Notes under the pieces: model-generated
Told to the model about the DNA's origin: nothing
What the model saw: only the letters and a program-made list of their open reading frames with translations
Databases searched by the model: none
Shown: in pieces, positions 33,837 through 42,499 of the stretch
Position numbering within the stretch: the stretch's first letter is position 1
Layout: each line of letters starts with the position of its first letter
Assembly (NCBI RefSeq): GCF_000153285.1
Contig: NZ_CH724168.1
Coordinates: 889,854 to 953,853 of the forward strand
Origin: Synechococcus sp. WH 7805
GTDB taxonomy: Bacteria > Cyanobacteriota > Cyanobacteriia > PCC-6307 > Cyanobiaceae
Direction of reading: 5' to 3'
DNA length: 64,000 bases
Program-made: the position numbers and the translations under genes

Positions 33837-34496
33837 TTAAACGCCTCTCCCCTGGAGAATGCGCAAGGCGGCCATTGCAGCTCCGTAGCCGTTGTCGATA
33901 TTGACAACCGTCAGACCAGGTGCACAGCTCGCCAGCATGCCATCGAGGGCGGCACGCCCACCAGCACTGACGCCATACCCCACGGATACAGGCACACCGA
34001 TCACTGGCTGGGGCACCAGCCCGGCCAGCACCGTGGGCAAGGCCCCTTCCATCCCAGCGCAGGCAATGATCACATCCAGCTGCTGAAGCGATGGCAGTAC
34101 AGCCAGAAGACGATGCAGGCCAGCCACACCCACATCGAGTAGCACCTTGGTCGCCACCCCATGCACCTTTAGAGAGAGTTCCGCCTCGGCAGCAACGCGT
34201 CGATCGCTTGTGCCACCACTAAGCACGCCCACCCTTACATCCTGGGAAGGGTTCGGGAGAGATCCATCCGTCAGACATCCTGCATCGCGATGCCACTCCA
34301 CAGTTGGCAAAGCGTCCATAACCGCGACTGCCTTGTCAGGACTCACCCGGGTCACAAGCGCCAACTCACCCGCAGCACGCATGCTGCGCAGGATGGACGC
34401 GATCTGCTCGGAACTCTTGTGCTGGCCCCAAACGGCCTCCACCATCCCCAGGCGCTGACGGCGCTGAAGATCGAGACGAGCCTCGTCCACGGTCAT
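33837..34496 (-). CDS. larB: LarB-like (PurE-related) carboxylase
   Basis: 219 aa. The PurE-like C-terminal domain is evident: VGVLSGGTSDRRVAAEAEL, GVAGLHRLL, ACAGMEGALPTVLAGL, PVIGVPVSVGYGVS. In lactate-racemising bacteria LarB carboxylates and hydrolyses NaAD to start nickel-pincer cofactor synthesis. LarC and LarE are not in this window, so the cofactor link is only family inference. It overlaps the next upstream gene by four bases and ends a tight six-gene minus-strand cluster starting with era. Confidence 0.85.
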   Translation of the reverse strand: MTVDEARLDLQRRQRLGMVEAVWGQHKSSEQIASILRSMRAAGELALVTRVSPDKAVAVMDALPTVEWHRDAGCLTDGSLPNPSQDVRVGVLSGGTSDRRVAAEAELSLKVHGVATKVLLDVGVAGLHRLLAVLPSLQQLDVIIACAGMEGALPTVLAGLVPQPVIGVPVSVGYGVSAGGRAALDGMLASCAPGLTVVNIDNGYGAAMAALRILQGRGV

Positions 34497-34948
34497 GGGG
34501 GTAGGAGTTCCCCTTCGTACACCAGTGGGAAGGGATTCCCCTCGACCTGCCCCAAAGCCTGACGGGCGATCAACTCAAACCGCTGCTGTACGGCCTCCAC
34601 CTCCTCCTGAGGAATCGCTTTCCAAGCCTCTCGACTGCTCCAACGGATCAACAGCGTGCCCTCTTGGCTGGTGGGATCCCAGAGCAAATCCCGACCAAGG
34701 AAACCTTTCTGCTGAGTGAGCCAAGGCTCCCAGCTCCCCCGTTCAGCCTCCATCCAGGCGTCGCGCGCCTGATCAGGCACCTGAATACGCAGATGCTCCA
34801 CCACGGCAACGTCATAACCACCTTCGGGGTCTGCGAAGGCGATCAGGCGAAGATCATCGTGTCCAGCCAACGCGATCACCAGAGCCAAACAAAGCCCTGA
34901 AAGGTTAAACAGAACTCGTCGCAGCCCGATCCAAGGGAACGTGATCAT
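34493..34948 (-). CDS. TIGR03792 family protein
   Basis: 151 aa. An N-terminal signal or anchor helix ([14 protein letters not shown]) precedes a small alpha/beta domain with the family pattern: [44 protein letters not shown]. It looks like a dimeric ferredoxin-like fold of the ABM type. Its role is unknown. Four-base overlaps on both sides link it to ispF and larB. Confidence 0.78.
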   Translation of the reverse strand: MITFPWIGLRRVLFNLSGLCLALVIALAGHDDLRLIAFADPEGGYDVAVVEHLRIQVPDQARDAWMEAERGSWEPWLTQQKGFLGRDLLWDPTSQEGTLLIRWSSREAWKAIPQEEVEAVQQRFELIARQALGQVEGNPFPLVYEGELLPP

Positions 34949-35427
34949 TGGCCCAGCAGGGCGACGGCATAACAGGCGATGCCCTCTTCGCGACCTTCCG
35001 GACCGAGGCGTTCATTGGTGGTGGCCTTCACACCGACCTGGTCAGGCGCAATCCCCATCGCCATGGCGATGGCTGTACGCATGGCCTCGATGTGCGGTTT
35101 GAGTTTGGGGCGCTCAGCGATCACCACCGAATCCACATTCACCACCTGCCAGCCGCGCTGCTGGATAAGCGCCACAACTTGGCGCAGCAGCTCCAGGCTG
35201 TCAGCCCCCTTCCACTGGGGATCCGTAGGCGGGAAATACAAGCCGATATCCCCCAGGGACAACGCCCCGAGGAGGGCATCCATGATTGCGTGCACCAAAA
35301 CATCAGCATCGCTATGGCCATCGAGCCCAACACCGTCAGGGTGCTCAAGGCGCTGGCCGCCAAGAATCAGCGGCCGGCCGTCCACCAGCCGATGAATGTC
35401 GTAGCCGTTGCCGATGCGAAGCGTCAT
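34945..35427 (-). CDS. ispF: 2-C-methyl-D-erythritol 2,4-cyclodiphosphate synthase
   Basis: 160 aa, fifth step of the MEP isoprenoid pathway, trimeric zinc enzyme. [21 protein letters not shown] opens the protein with the Asp-x-His zinc ligands; [25 protein letters not shown] carries the third ligand and substrate contacts; [22 protein letters not shown] closes it. Its start abuts the trmD stop codon. Confidence 0.96.
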   Translation of the reverse strand: MTLRIGNGYDIHRLVDGRPLILGGQRLEHPDGVGLDGHSDADVLVHAIMDALLGALSLGDIGLYFPPTDPQWKGADSLELLRQVVALIQQRGWQVVNVDSVVIAERPKLKPHIEAMRTAIAMAMGIAPDQVGVKATTNERLGPEGREEGIACYAVALLGQ

Positions 35428-36156
35428 TCAGGCCCTGTTCTCTGACTCATTGTCAGCGCCGACGCGCTCCTGCCAGCGTTGCATCAGATCCGGTCGGCGA
35501 TCTGCCGTTCGCAGCTCCCGCTGCTGCTGACGCCAGCGGGCAATGGCACCGTGGTCTCCGCTGCGCAACACCTCGGGCACCCCCATCCCTCGAAACTCGG
35601 CTGGACGGGTGTAGTGCGGGTGCTCAAGCAGGCCATCGCTGTGGCTCTCCTCCACGAGTGATTCTGAGCTGCCGACCGTACCCGGAAGCAAGCGCACCAC
35701 ACCATTGATGATCGTCATGGCAGGCAACTCACCGCCGGTGAGCACAAAGTCGCCGAGCGACACCTCCTCATCAGCGAGGGAACGAATGCGCTCGTCAAAC
35801 CCCTCGTAATGGCCACAGAGCAGCACAAGCTGATCGTTGTCACTGGCCCAACGCTGCAGATCGGCTTGCTGCAACGGATGGCCTTGAGGCGTCATCAGCA
35901 GCACTCGGCGACGCCCACAAACAGGAATCGCGTCGAAAGCCGCAAACACCGGTTCAGGCTTGAGCACCATCCCCGCACCACCGCCATAGGGCTCATCGTC
36001 GACCTTGCGGTAGCGATCGGTGGCGTGATCGCGCGGATTATGGAGAACCAACTCGACGCGACCAGCGCAAAAAGCACGCCCGATTACCCCCAGCTCGCGC
36101 ATGGGCGCGAAGGCCTGCGGAGCCAGAGTCACAACATCCAGCCGGTACGGAGCCAT
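35428..36156 (-). CDS. trmD: tRNA (guanine-N1)-methyltransferase
   Basis: 242 aa. Methylates G37 of tRNAs with SAM bound in a deep trefoil knot. Motifs: RDHATDRYRKVDDEPYGGGAGM, LLMTPQGHPLQQ, LLCGHYEGFDERI and SLGDFVLTGGELPAM. The C-terminal domain with LLEHPHYTRPAEF and VLRSGDHGAIARWR is complete. Sits between ispF (no gap) and the phycobilin lyase gene (six-base gap). Confidence 0.96.
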   Translation of the reverse strand: MAPYRLDVVTLAPQAFAPMRELGVIGRAFCAGRVELVLHNPRDHATDRYRKVDDEPYGGGAGMVLKPEPVFAAFDAIPVCGRRRVLLMTPQGHPLQQADLQRWASDNDQLVLLCGHYEGFDERIRSLADEEVSLGDFVLTGGELPAMTIINGVVRLLPGTVGSSESLVEESHSDGLLEHPHYTRPAEFRGMGVPEVLRSGDHGAIARWRQQQRELRTADRRPDLMQRWQERVGADNESENRA

Positions 36157-36162
36157 TGCGGA

Positions 36163-36624
36163 TCAGGGCTGTGGCGCTGACACGCGCCGAATCTCGGAGC
36201 AGAAACGGGCTTGAACGGGGGTCCCCTCCGGCGCCGTGGCTGTGGTGCTGCGCAGCCGCAGGTTGGGCTTGATGAACCAGATGCGCTCAAGCACCCGGGT
36301 GTCGCCTTCCATCACCTCCAGCTCGACACTGGCGTCGGGGCGGAACTGCCAGTACCCCTGGCGTTGTGAGGCCTGCGAGCGCAGCATCAACTCACCATTC
36401 GCCGCAAACAGAAGCTCACTGGACGCGCCATCCGCCGCCTCCACCGTGAGCGTCCAGGCTGAATCCTGGCGCGCCGCCTTCACCGTGACCTCACCACGGT
36501 CGCTGGTATGCCATTGGTCCTCGGCACCCTCAAGATCAAACCGACTGCGCAGACTCATCCAACGGCCTGCACACAACTGCAGAAAGGCTTCTAGATCGTC
36601 CGGGGGGAAAGCGGTTTCATCCAT
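36163..36624 (-). CDS. CpcS/CpeS-family phycobiliprotein lyase
   Basis: 153 aa from the ATG at 36624. A lipocalin-like beta barrel that attaches bilin chromophores to phycobiliprotein Cys residues. The family pattern is seen in FLQLCAGRWMSLRSRF near the N-terminus and in the C-terminal RIWFIKPNLRLRST followed by ARFCSEIRR. Which phycobiliprotein and bilin it serves cannot be told. Its presence indicates a phycobilisome-containing organism. It lies inside the era-trmD cluster, away from any phycobilisome rod genes. Confidence 0.85.
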   Translation of the reverse strand: MDETAFPPDDLEAFLQLCAGRWMSLRSRFDLEGAEDQWHTSDRGEVTVKAARQDSAWTLTVEAADGASSELLFAANGELMLRSQASQRQGYWQFRPDASVELEVMEGDTRVLERIWFIKPNLRLRSTTATAPEGTPVQARFCSEIRRVSAPQP

Positions 36625-36648
36625 GGATCCATCCTCGCAGGACATGGT

Positions 36649-37587
36649 TCAGCGGCCCTCTTCGGCATATCCCAGTTCTGCCAGCCGCTGCGGCTTACTG
36701 CGCCAGTCGGGGACCACTTTCACGAACAACTCCAGATACACCGGACCATCAATCAGGGTCTGCATCTGCAAGCGCGCCCCCTGGCCGATGGTCTTGAGCA
36801 TGGCGCCACCCTTTCCGATCAGAATGCCTTTCTGACTTTTGCGTTCCACAAGGACGGTGGCCAGCACCGCAGTTCGGCCCGATCCCTTCCCTTTGGATGG
36901 CATCTCCTCCACCCTGTCGATGCTGACCGCAACACTGTGAGGCACCTCCTCCCGGGTGAGGAGCAGCACCTGCTCACGAATCAGTTCGGCCATTAACAGC
37001 CGTTCAGGTTGATCACTAACCATGTCGGCCGGATAAAGCTGAGGCCCCTCCGGCATCAAGGCACTGACGGCCCGAACGAGCTCGGGGCAACCTTCACCCG
37101 TGAGCGCGCAGCAGTGGTGGATGGGCCACCCTGACTCCGCCAACAGATCGCGGTAAGCAGCATCCGCCTCCGGTCGTCGCGCCGTGGGGACCTGATCCCA
37201 TTTATTGAGCACAACCTGCACCGGCAGCCGCTGCTGACGCAGGAGATTGACGATGAAGGCATCCCCTCGGCCTGGAGGTTCACAGCCCTCCAGCAACAGA
37301 AGCACCTGGTCCACTTCACCAATGGCCGACCTGGCACTTTGCACCAGGCGTTCTCCGAGCAGATGATGGGGCTTATGAATGCCCGGGGTATCCACCAGAA
37401 TCAGCTGTGCTTCCGCTGTGGTGAGGATCGCGCGCAGGCGGTTGCGCGTTGTCTGCGCCACGGGAGACGTGATCGCCACCTTGTCACCTACCAACTGATT
37501 CACCAGCGTGGACTTACCGACATTGGGACGCCCGATCAGGGCCACAAAGCCGGAGCGGTGACCGTCAGCCAATGGAGTGACTTGCAT
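36649..37587 (-). CDS. era: GTPase Era
   Basis: 312 aa from the ATG at 37587, which starts just ahead of the GTPase domain (GFVALIGRPNVGKSTLVNQL). G2-G4 follow: TTRNRLRAILT, VDTPGIHKPHHLLGERLV, NKWDQV. The C-terminal KH domain carries GKGGAMLKTIGQGARLQM, used to bind the 3' end of 16S rRNA. Era helps 30S assembly. It is the likely first gene of the minus-strand cluster to larB. Confidence 0.95.
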   Translation of the reverse strand: MQVTPLADGHRSGFVALIGRPNVGKSTLVNQLVGDKVAITSPVAQTTRNRLRAILTTAEAQLILVDTPGIHKPHHLLGERLVQSARSAIGEVDQVLLLLEGCEPPGRGDAFIVNLLRQQRLPVQVVLNKWDQVPTARRPEADAAYRDLLAESGWPIHHCCALTGEGCPELVRAVSALMPEGPQLYPADMVSDQPERLLMAELIREQVLLLTREEVPHSVAVSIDRVEEMPSKGKGSGRTAVLATVLVERKSQKGILIGKGGAMLKTIGQGARLQMQTLIDGPVYLELFVKVVPDWRSKPQRLAELGYAEEGR

Positions 37588-37659
37588 AATCTCAGTCTGC
37601 GGGGTCACGGACCTGCCTGATTCAGAGAAATAGCCTGATGGGGCGGGCACCAATTGGCC

Positions 37660-38190
37660 ATGACAAACAGAAATCCCAACTTCCAGGAGGCAATGGAGAT
37701 CGCCGCCACCTGGTTAAAACAGTGGGACGAAGAGGAGATCAGCGATGAGGTAATGGCTGATCGCGCCGCAGAACTTCTTGCCAGCCGCGACGGAGCCAGG
37801 GGGTTCTTCGTGGTGAGTCTCGCCGGCGAGAGCACTTTGATGGACCGACTGCCTGACGCTCTTGTGATCAAGTTGCGTGAGGCTGGCGACGGGGTGGTGG
37901 ATCTCACTGCACGCAACCTGGCCATGAGCGCGGCGATGGTGGTGCATCACCGCAACAACGGCGATGAGGCGCAAGCCATGGGGTCAGAGCGGGTCAATCA
38001 ACGCTGCACCGAGCTGCTGCGCCAGCTCGACAGCCAGAGAGTCAAGGAGCGACTTGAGACCCTGCTGGAAGCTGCCAGCCACAGCCGTGGCGACGACCTC
38101 AGCTTTCTTGAGCGCTGGGGGTACAACAAGGATCAAAAAGAGGCCATCGGCGAGGCCGTTCATGCCGTAGCAGAGACAGGACGGCCCTAA
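37660..38190 (+). CDS. Conserved-type hypothetical soluble protein
   Basis: 176 aa, ATG at 37660 (a TTG two codons earlier is possible). Largely helical and charged, without signal peptide or membrane segment; acidic near the N-terminus (KQWDEEEISDEVMADRAAELL) and with a central mixed beta stretch (GFFVVSLAGESTLMDRLPDALV). No family was recognised. Divergent from era. The codon use looks like that of the core genes. Confidence 0.7.
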   Translation: MTNRNPNFQEAMEIAATWLKQWDEEEISDEVMADRAAELLASRDGARGFFVVSLAGESTLMDRLPDALVIKLREAGDGVVDLTARNLAMSAAMVVHHRNNGDEAQAMGSERVNQRCTELLRQLDSQRVKERLETLLEAASHSRGDDLSFLERWGYNKDQKEAIGEAVHAVAETGRP

Positions 38191-38250
38191 AACCGTCCAC
38201 GCTAGATCTGGTGTGACTCGCCAGTAAAAAAGCCCGGGGCGTAAAGCTCC

Positions 38251-38426
38251 GGGCCGGGTGATGGGGAAACTTGACCATAGCCAGAGATCCAGTCAAAGAC
38301 CAGCACCACATCTGGTGGCAGCAAAGATGAAGGAACGTTTTGCAGCACTATTAGGCCAATCTGAAGTTGAGACGCATCCCGTAATGAGCGTCCTATCGTT
38401 GTGGTCCGAGGGCCGGGTGATGGGGA
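38251..38426 (+). repeat. 17-bp exact direct repeat pair
   Basis: GGGCCGGGTGATGGGGA at 38251-38267 and 38410-38426, 159 bases apart. Each copy is beside a GC-rich hairpin. Intergenic. Confidence 0.75.
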
Positions 38427-38441
38427 TCAGCCGGTTCGGAT

Positions 38442-38466
38442 CCCGGGAATTCTCCCGGGTTTTTTA
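38442..38466 (+). terminator. Plus-strand Rho-independent terminator
   Basis: CCCGGGA (38442-38448) and TCCCGGG (38453-38459) form a 7-bp stem with a four-base loop, followed by TTTTTTATT. It would end either a small RNA or the 37660-38190 transcript. Confidence 0.8.
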
Positions 38467-38505
38467 TTGCCTGGCTTCGGGTCGCTCCAAAGAACGCACG
38501 GCCAA

Positions 38506-38534
38506 CAAAAAAAACCCGGCTCAAGGCCGGGGTT
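38506..38534 (-). terminator. Minus-strand terminator of the Bax-inhibitor-like gene
   Basis: CCCGGC/GCCGGG stem (38515-38520 with 38526-38531) and an eight-A tract to its left that becomes a U-run on the minus strand, 35 bases past the stop codon of the membrane protein gene. Confidence 0.8.
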
Positions 38535-38568
38535 GCGACAAATCAAGGCCTCGAGCAGGGCGTTCACC

Positions 38569-39303
38569 TCAGTCGCGGCGACCACCACCCTGAAGCGCGA
38601 TCACAAGGCGGAGAATAAAGATGAACAGGTTGATGTAAGTGAGATACATCCCCAGAGCGCCCGCCAAATATTGATCATCCCTGTAGGTGCGAGGCATGGT
38701 GTAAAAGTCGACAAAGGCCATGCCGACGAACAACACGGTGCCGAAACCCGCGATGGCGAGATTGGTTGCGGCGTAGATGCCAGGGATAAAGAAACCGGCC
38801 ACGAAAATGCCGAGCATGGCGATGATCAACCCCATCAAACCGAGGCCCACCACAGCTGTGAGGGCCTGACCCACGCTGTCGCTCATGCGGCGTCCCACCA
38901 CAGAGGCGACCACGAACGTGAGACCTGTGGCCAAAGCTGCGATGCCGATTGAGGCCACACCCGCCACGGCAATCGCTTGCACAACCAGACCGGTGAGCGT
39001 GAAGCCCGTGAGAAGGCTGAACGCCGCCATGAGGGGCAACGCTGTGCCGTTGTTCCCTTTACTGGCCGCATTCTGGGCCACGAAAAACAGAATGAACCAG
39101 GGGATGATCGCGACAAGCGACAACCCGTTGAAGGCCTGAAAGCCGATGGAGGCCATCGTGGCCATACCACCCACAACCCCCGCTGCCGTCAGGGCCATGC
39201 CTCCTCCCACATAAGGGAGGGCCTTGTTCACAACATTGGGGCCGACGAGGGCACTGGATTGTGCCTCGCGGATGGCGTCTTGAAAATTGCTGCTGGCTGG
39301 CAT
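38569..39303 (-). CDS. Bax inhibitor-1/YccA-family membrane protein
   Basis: 244 aa from the ATG at 39303. Seven hydrophobic helices, Gly/Ala/Met-rich, with the family's central segment (LTGLVVQAIAVAGVASIGIAAL is split over helices 3-4) and a charged end of helix 7 (DFYTMPRTYRDDQYLAGALG... LYLTYINLFIFILRLV pattern). Bacterial members are thought to be Ca2+-leak or stress-related proteins interacting with FtsH or other membrane partners. It is the last gene of the ffh-rpsP-phoH run (gap 52 bases) with its own terminator. Confidence 0.85.
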   Translation of the reverse strand: MPASSNFQDAIREAQSSALVGPNVVNKALPYVGGGMALTAAGVVGGMATMASIGFQAFNGLSLVAIIPWFILFFVAQNAASKGNNGTALPLMAAFSLLTGFTLTGLVVQAIAVAGVASIGIAALATGLTFVVASVVGRRMSDSVGQALTAVVGLGLMGLIIAMLGIFVAGFFIPGIYAATNLAIAGFGTVLFVGMAFVDFYTMPRTYRDDQYLAGALGMYLTYINLFIFILRLVIALQGGGRRD

Positions 39304-39355
39304 AACGCCCCAGATCACTGGAATCATCCTGCCAGCTGCAACAGGGTTGTGGGAT

Positions 39356-40387
39356 CTACCTCGGTGCGGATCTCCCCATCGAGCGTCGCGCGGGAGGACC
39401 CTCCCGGCGGGGATGGGTTTTGTCACGACGGGCATAGGCCTCCACTACCCGCTGGACGAGGGGGTGACGCACCACATCGGCGGCTGTGAGGCGGCAGACC
39501 GCCACACCCTCCACGCCATCGAGCACCTCGGAGGCTTCCACCAAACCACTCAGCTGTCCTGGTTGGAGGTCCACCTGGGTGATGTCACCGGTGACCACCA
39601 TGCGCGATCGCTCCCCCAAACGGGTCAACACCATGCGCATCTGAGCCGGCGTGGTGTTCTGAGCCTCATCGAGGATCACGAAGGATTCCGCCAGCGTGCG
39701 GCCGCGCATGTAAGCCAGCGGGGCCACTTCAATCACCCCTTTTTCAAGCATTGCGGCCGTTTTTTCGGGGCCCAGAAGCATGTGCAACGCGTCGTAGAGA
39801 GGCCTCAGGTAGGGATCCACCTTCTGCTGAAGGTCTCCGGGAAGAAAGCCCAGTCGCTCTCCGGCCTCCACCGCAGGCCTGGTGAGCACCAATCGCTCCA
39901 CTTTGCGCTCCGTGAGCATGCGCACGGCCAGGACCGTGGCCAAGAACGTCTTGCCTGTGCCCGCTGGCCCGAGAGCAAACGTGAGATCGTTGCGCTCCAT
40001 CGCCTCCACGTAGGTCTTCTGACGCAACGTGCGCGGACGTAACAGTGCACCCCGTTGATTTTTGGCCAGCACCTGCTGACCCATGGCGTCATGCTCGCGA
40101 TCACGCCCTGTGTCAAGGGCCTGCAAAGCGGATTGCAGATCCACCTGAGAGATCGGCTCACCCGCCTGCCAAAACTTGCGGAGCAACTCCACCGTTGCGG
40201 CCGTGCGCTCCAACTGGCTTGGACGGCCTTGGATCACCAGCTGCAATCCGCGAATCACAAGAGATGAACCCGTCAGAGCCTCCAATTGCCGGAGGGTCTG
40301 ACCAGAGGGGCCACCTGCGAGAGCAAGAGCGGCTTCCGTGTGGGGTAAGTCAAAGACGAAGCAACCGTCTGAGGCAGCCTCGGACAT
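39356..40387 (-). CDS. phoH: PhoH-family ATPase
   Basis: 343 aa. Walker A is FALGPAGTGKTFLATVLAV; the PhoH core continues with VLTRPAVEAGERLGFLPGDL, the Walker B-like VILDEAQNTTPAQMRMVLTRLG and VVTGDITQVDL. The N-terminal 110 residues include a KH-like domain. The family are ATPases/helicase-like proteins linked to RNA metabolism; despite the name, phosphate control cannot be assumed. The start is eight bases from rpsP. Confidence 0.92.
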   Translation of the reverse strand: MSEAASDGCFVFDLPHTEAALALAGGPSGQTLRQLEALTGSSLVIRGLQLVIQGRPSQLERTAATVELLRKFWQAGEPISQVDLQSALQALDTGRDREHDAMGQQVLAKNQRGALLRPRTLRQKTYVEAMERNDLTFALGPAGTGKTFLATVLAVRMLTERKVERLVLTRPAVEAGERLGFLPGDLQQKVDPYLRPLYDALHMLLGPEKTAAMLEKGVIEVAPLAYMRGRTLAESFVILDEAQNTTPAQMRMVLTRLGERSRMVVTGDITQVDLQPGQLSGLVEASEVLDGVEGVAVCRLTAADVVRHPLVQRVVEAYARRDKTHPRREGPPARRSMGRSAPR

Positions 40388-40395
40388 GCTGCTGA

Positions 40396-40812
40396 TCAGG
40401 ATTCGGCAGGTGCTTCTTCCGCGTTCTCGTCGCCAGATTCGGCTTCGGCTGCAGCCTTAGCTTCGGCTTCCGCTGCTGCTTTGGCTTCAGCAGCCTCCTT
40501 GGCTGCTTGCTTGGCATCGGCTTCACGCTTCGCCGCCTGCTTGAGCTTGCCGACAATCTCAGCCGGACGCACCGTTTTCTCGATCAAGCCACCCTTCTCG
40601 AGCAGAGTGCGCACCGCATCGGTGGGCTGGGCACCCTGCCCCAAACGCTCACGCAGCGCTTCGGCATCGAGACGGGTCTCCTTGGTACGGGGGTTGTAGT
40701 ACCCGAGCTCCTGTAGGGGGCGTCCGTCGCGGCGGGAAGTGCTGTTGCACGCCACAAGGCGGAAGCTCGCTTCCCGCTTCTTACCGAACCGCTTCAGGCG
40801 GAGCTTGATCAT
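40396..40812 (-). CDS. rpsP: 30S ribosomal protein S16
   Basis: 138 aa from the ATG at 40812 ([20 protein letters not shown]). The standard S16 core covers residues 1-80 ([35 protein letters not shown]). The remaining 50 or so residues are an Ala/Lys/Glu-rich, increasingly acidic tail beyond the normal bacterial length. It lies between ffh and phoH, the usual ffh-rpsP order. Confidence 0.96.
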   Translation of the reverse strand: MIKLRLKRFGKKREASFRLVACNSTSRRDGRPLQELGYYNPRTKETRLDAEALRERLGQGAQPTDAVRTLLEKGGLIEKTVRPAEIVGKLKQAAKREADAKQAAKEAAEAKAAAEAEAKAAAEAESGDENAEEAPAES

Positions 40813-40888
40813 CGTGGCGCTTGCTGAGGTGGAAACAATCGGCGCAGGTGAAACGAGCGCCAAACAACCAACTTACCTTGTCGGGGGA

Positions 40889-42358
40889 TCAGAGCTGCCC
40901 GAAACCTTTTTTCTTCTTGACCGGACGCTGCCGGCGAGGGGTTCCGCCCCCGCGCCCAGCCTGTCCCGTCGGCATTCCACCCGGCATCCCGGGCATACCG
41001 CCACCCATGCCGGGCATACCGCCACCCATCCCAGGGAATCCGCCCATTCCAGGCATGCCTCCGCCTTGGGTCATCTGCTGCATGAAGCCACGCATCTTCT
41101 GGAAATCCGCCAGCACCTTGTCCACATCGGCGGGCTGGTGACCACTTCCCCGGGCAATCCGGCGGCGACGGGACGGCTGACCAGCCAGCAGATCGGGATT
41201 CTCCCGTTCCTGCTGTGTCATGGAACCGATCATCGCTTCGATCTTCTTCAACTGCTGCTCGCCCTGCTTGAGCATGCCGTCATCGATTTTGTTCATCCCC
41301 GGGATCATCTTCATCAGGCCACCCAGCGATCCCATGCGCTTGATCAGGCGCATTTGCTGCACGAAATCTGAGAAGTCGAACGTGGCTTCCTGCAGCTTTT
41401 TCTGCATCTTTTCGACATCAGCCAGCTCCACCTCCTTCTGAGCTTTCTCCACCAGGGTCAGCACATCGCCCATACCGAGGATGCGACTGGCCATCCGCTC
41501 CGGGTGGAAGGGCTGCAGAGCCTCCACCTTTTCGCCCGTTCCGATGAACTTGATCGGCTGGCCGCTCACCTTCCGGATCGACAGCGCTGCACCACCTCGG
41601 GAGTCGCCATCCAGCTTGGTGAGCACCGCTCCGGTAATACCGACCTGTTCATGGAAGGCACGGGTGAGCTCAGCCGCTTCCTGACCGATCATTGAATCCA
41701 CCACCAGCAGCACTTCATCCGGCTGAACGGCGGTGCGGATTCGCACCATCTCCTCCATCATTTCGGTGTCGATCTGGAGTCGACCCGCTGTATCCACCAG
41801 CAGGGTGTCGAAACCCTCCTCCTTCGCTTTGGCCAAACCGGCAGCTGCAATGGCTTCGGGTTTGGCATCAGCGCCGAGACTGAAAACCTCCACACCGATC
41901 TGACCACCAAGGGTCTTGAGTTGCTCGATGGCAGCCGGACGGTACACATCGGCGCCGACCATCAGAGCCCGGCGCCCCTGATCCTTGAGATGCAGGCCGA
42001 GCTTGGCCGTGGCCGTGGTTTTACCAGCCCCCTGCAGACCGGCCATCAACACAACGGTGGGTGCCTCCTCGGCCTGGGCCAGCGGGGCGTTACCGCCACC
42101 CATCACCTCAACCAGCTGCTCGTGCACAACCTGGATGAACTTCTGATCCGGGCTGACGCCACGCACCACGTCGGAGCCAACGGCCTTCTCGCGCACATCG
42201 GCAACAAAGTCCTTCACAACAGGAAGGCTTACGTCCGCTTCCAGCAGGGCGCGACGCACATCTTTGAGGGCCCCCTCCACATTGGTGTCGGAGATCTTGT
42301 CCTGACCTCTCAGCCCCTTGACCGCATCTTCAAAGCGGGCTGACAGCTCATCGAACAT
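40889..42358 (-). CDS. ffh: Signal recognition particle protein Ffh (SRP54)
   Basis: 489 aa. NG GTPase domain: LMAGLQGAGKTTATAKLG (G1), DVYRPAAIEQL, LLVDTAGRLQIDTEMMEE (G3), TKLDGDSRGGAALS (G4) and GTGEKVEALQPFHPERMASRILGMGD. The Met-rich M domain follows (MQKKLQEATFDFSDFVQQM...) and binds signal peptides and 4.5S RNA. The C-terminal 60 residues are a Gly-Met-Pro repeat (units of PGMGG) and a basic tail. Targets membrane proteins co-translationally. Confidence 0.96.
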   Translation of the reverse strand: MFDELSARFEDAVKGLRGQDKISDTNVEGALKDVRRALLEADVSLPVVKDFVADVREKAVGSDVVRGVSPDQKFIQVVHEQLVEVMGGGNAPLAQAEEAPTVVLMAGLQGAGKTTATAKLGLHLKDQGRRALMVGADVYRPAAIEQLKTLGGQIGVEVFSLGADAKPEAIAAAGLAKAKEEGFDTLLVDTAGRLQIDTEMMEEMVRIRTAVQPDEVLLVVDSMIGQEAAELTRAFHEQVGITGAVLTKLDGDSRGGAALSIRKVSGQPIKFIGTGEKVEALQPFHPERMASRILGMGDVLTLVEKAQKEVELADVEKMQKKLQEATFDFSDFVQQMRLIKRMGSLGGLMKMIPGMNKIDDGMLKQGEQQLKKIEAMIGSMTQQERENPDLLAGQPSRRRRIARGSGHQPADVDKVLADFQKMRGFMQQMTQGGGMPGMGGFPGMGGGMPGMGGGMPGMPGGMPTGQAGRGGGTPRRQRPVKKKKGFGQL

Positions 42359-42499
42359 CGGTGACGCGGCGGTTTCAGATCACTGATCGTAAAAGTGACC
42401 GGGTTCAGTAGTGATTTCTAGGCTGGCAGCAGTGCGTGATGCCATGCAACTCGCTTCTTTGGCACCAGGCCTTGTTGCACTGCGGAACCATCGCCCATC

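Larger units (their letters stand above)
38191..38568. ncRNA. Candidate small-RNA locus (orientation unresolved)
   Basis: 378 bases without a convincing gene. A minus-strand terminator-like hairpin at its left (9-bp stem 38232-38240/38246-38254, preceded by A6 that would be a U-run on the minus strand) and a plus-strand terminator at 38442-38466 both end transcripts leaving the interval. The 17-mer GGGCCGGGTGATGGGGA occurs exactly at 38251-38267 and 38410-38426. This fits one or two small RNAs starting inside. Promoters could not be fixed. Confidence 0.4.

Noticed and set aside
34948-35445. 165-codon plus-strand ORF over ispF
   Set aside because: Antisense to a fully conserved IspF; no independent signals.
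38427-38447. tRNA-like T-arm (GGTTCGGATCC)
   Set aside because: No acceptor, D-arm or anticodon arm can be built around it; it is part of the hairpin before the plus-strand terminator.
38258-38593. 111-codon plus-strand ORF across the small-RNA candidate
   Set aside because: It reads straight through both terminators, has no family resemblance and ends in Arg/Pro-rich antisense of the Bax-inhibitor-like gene.
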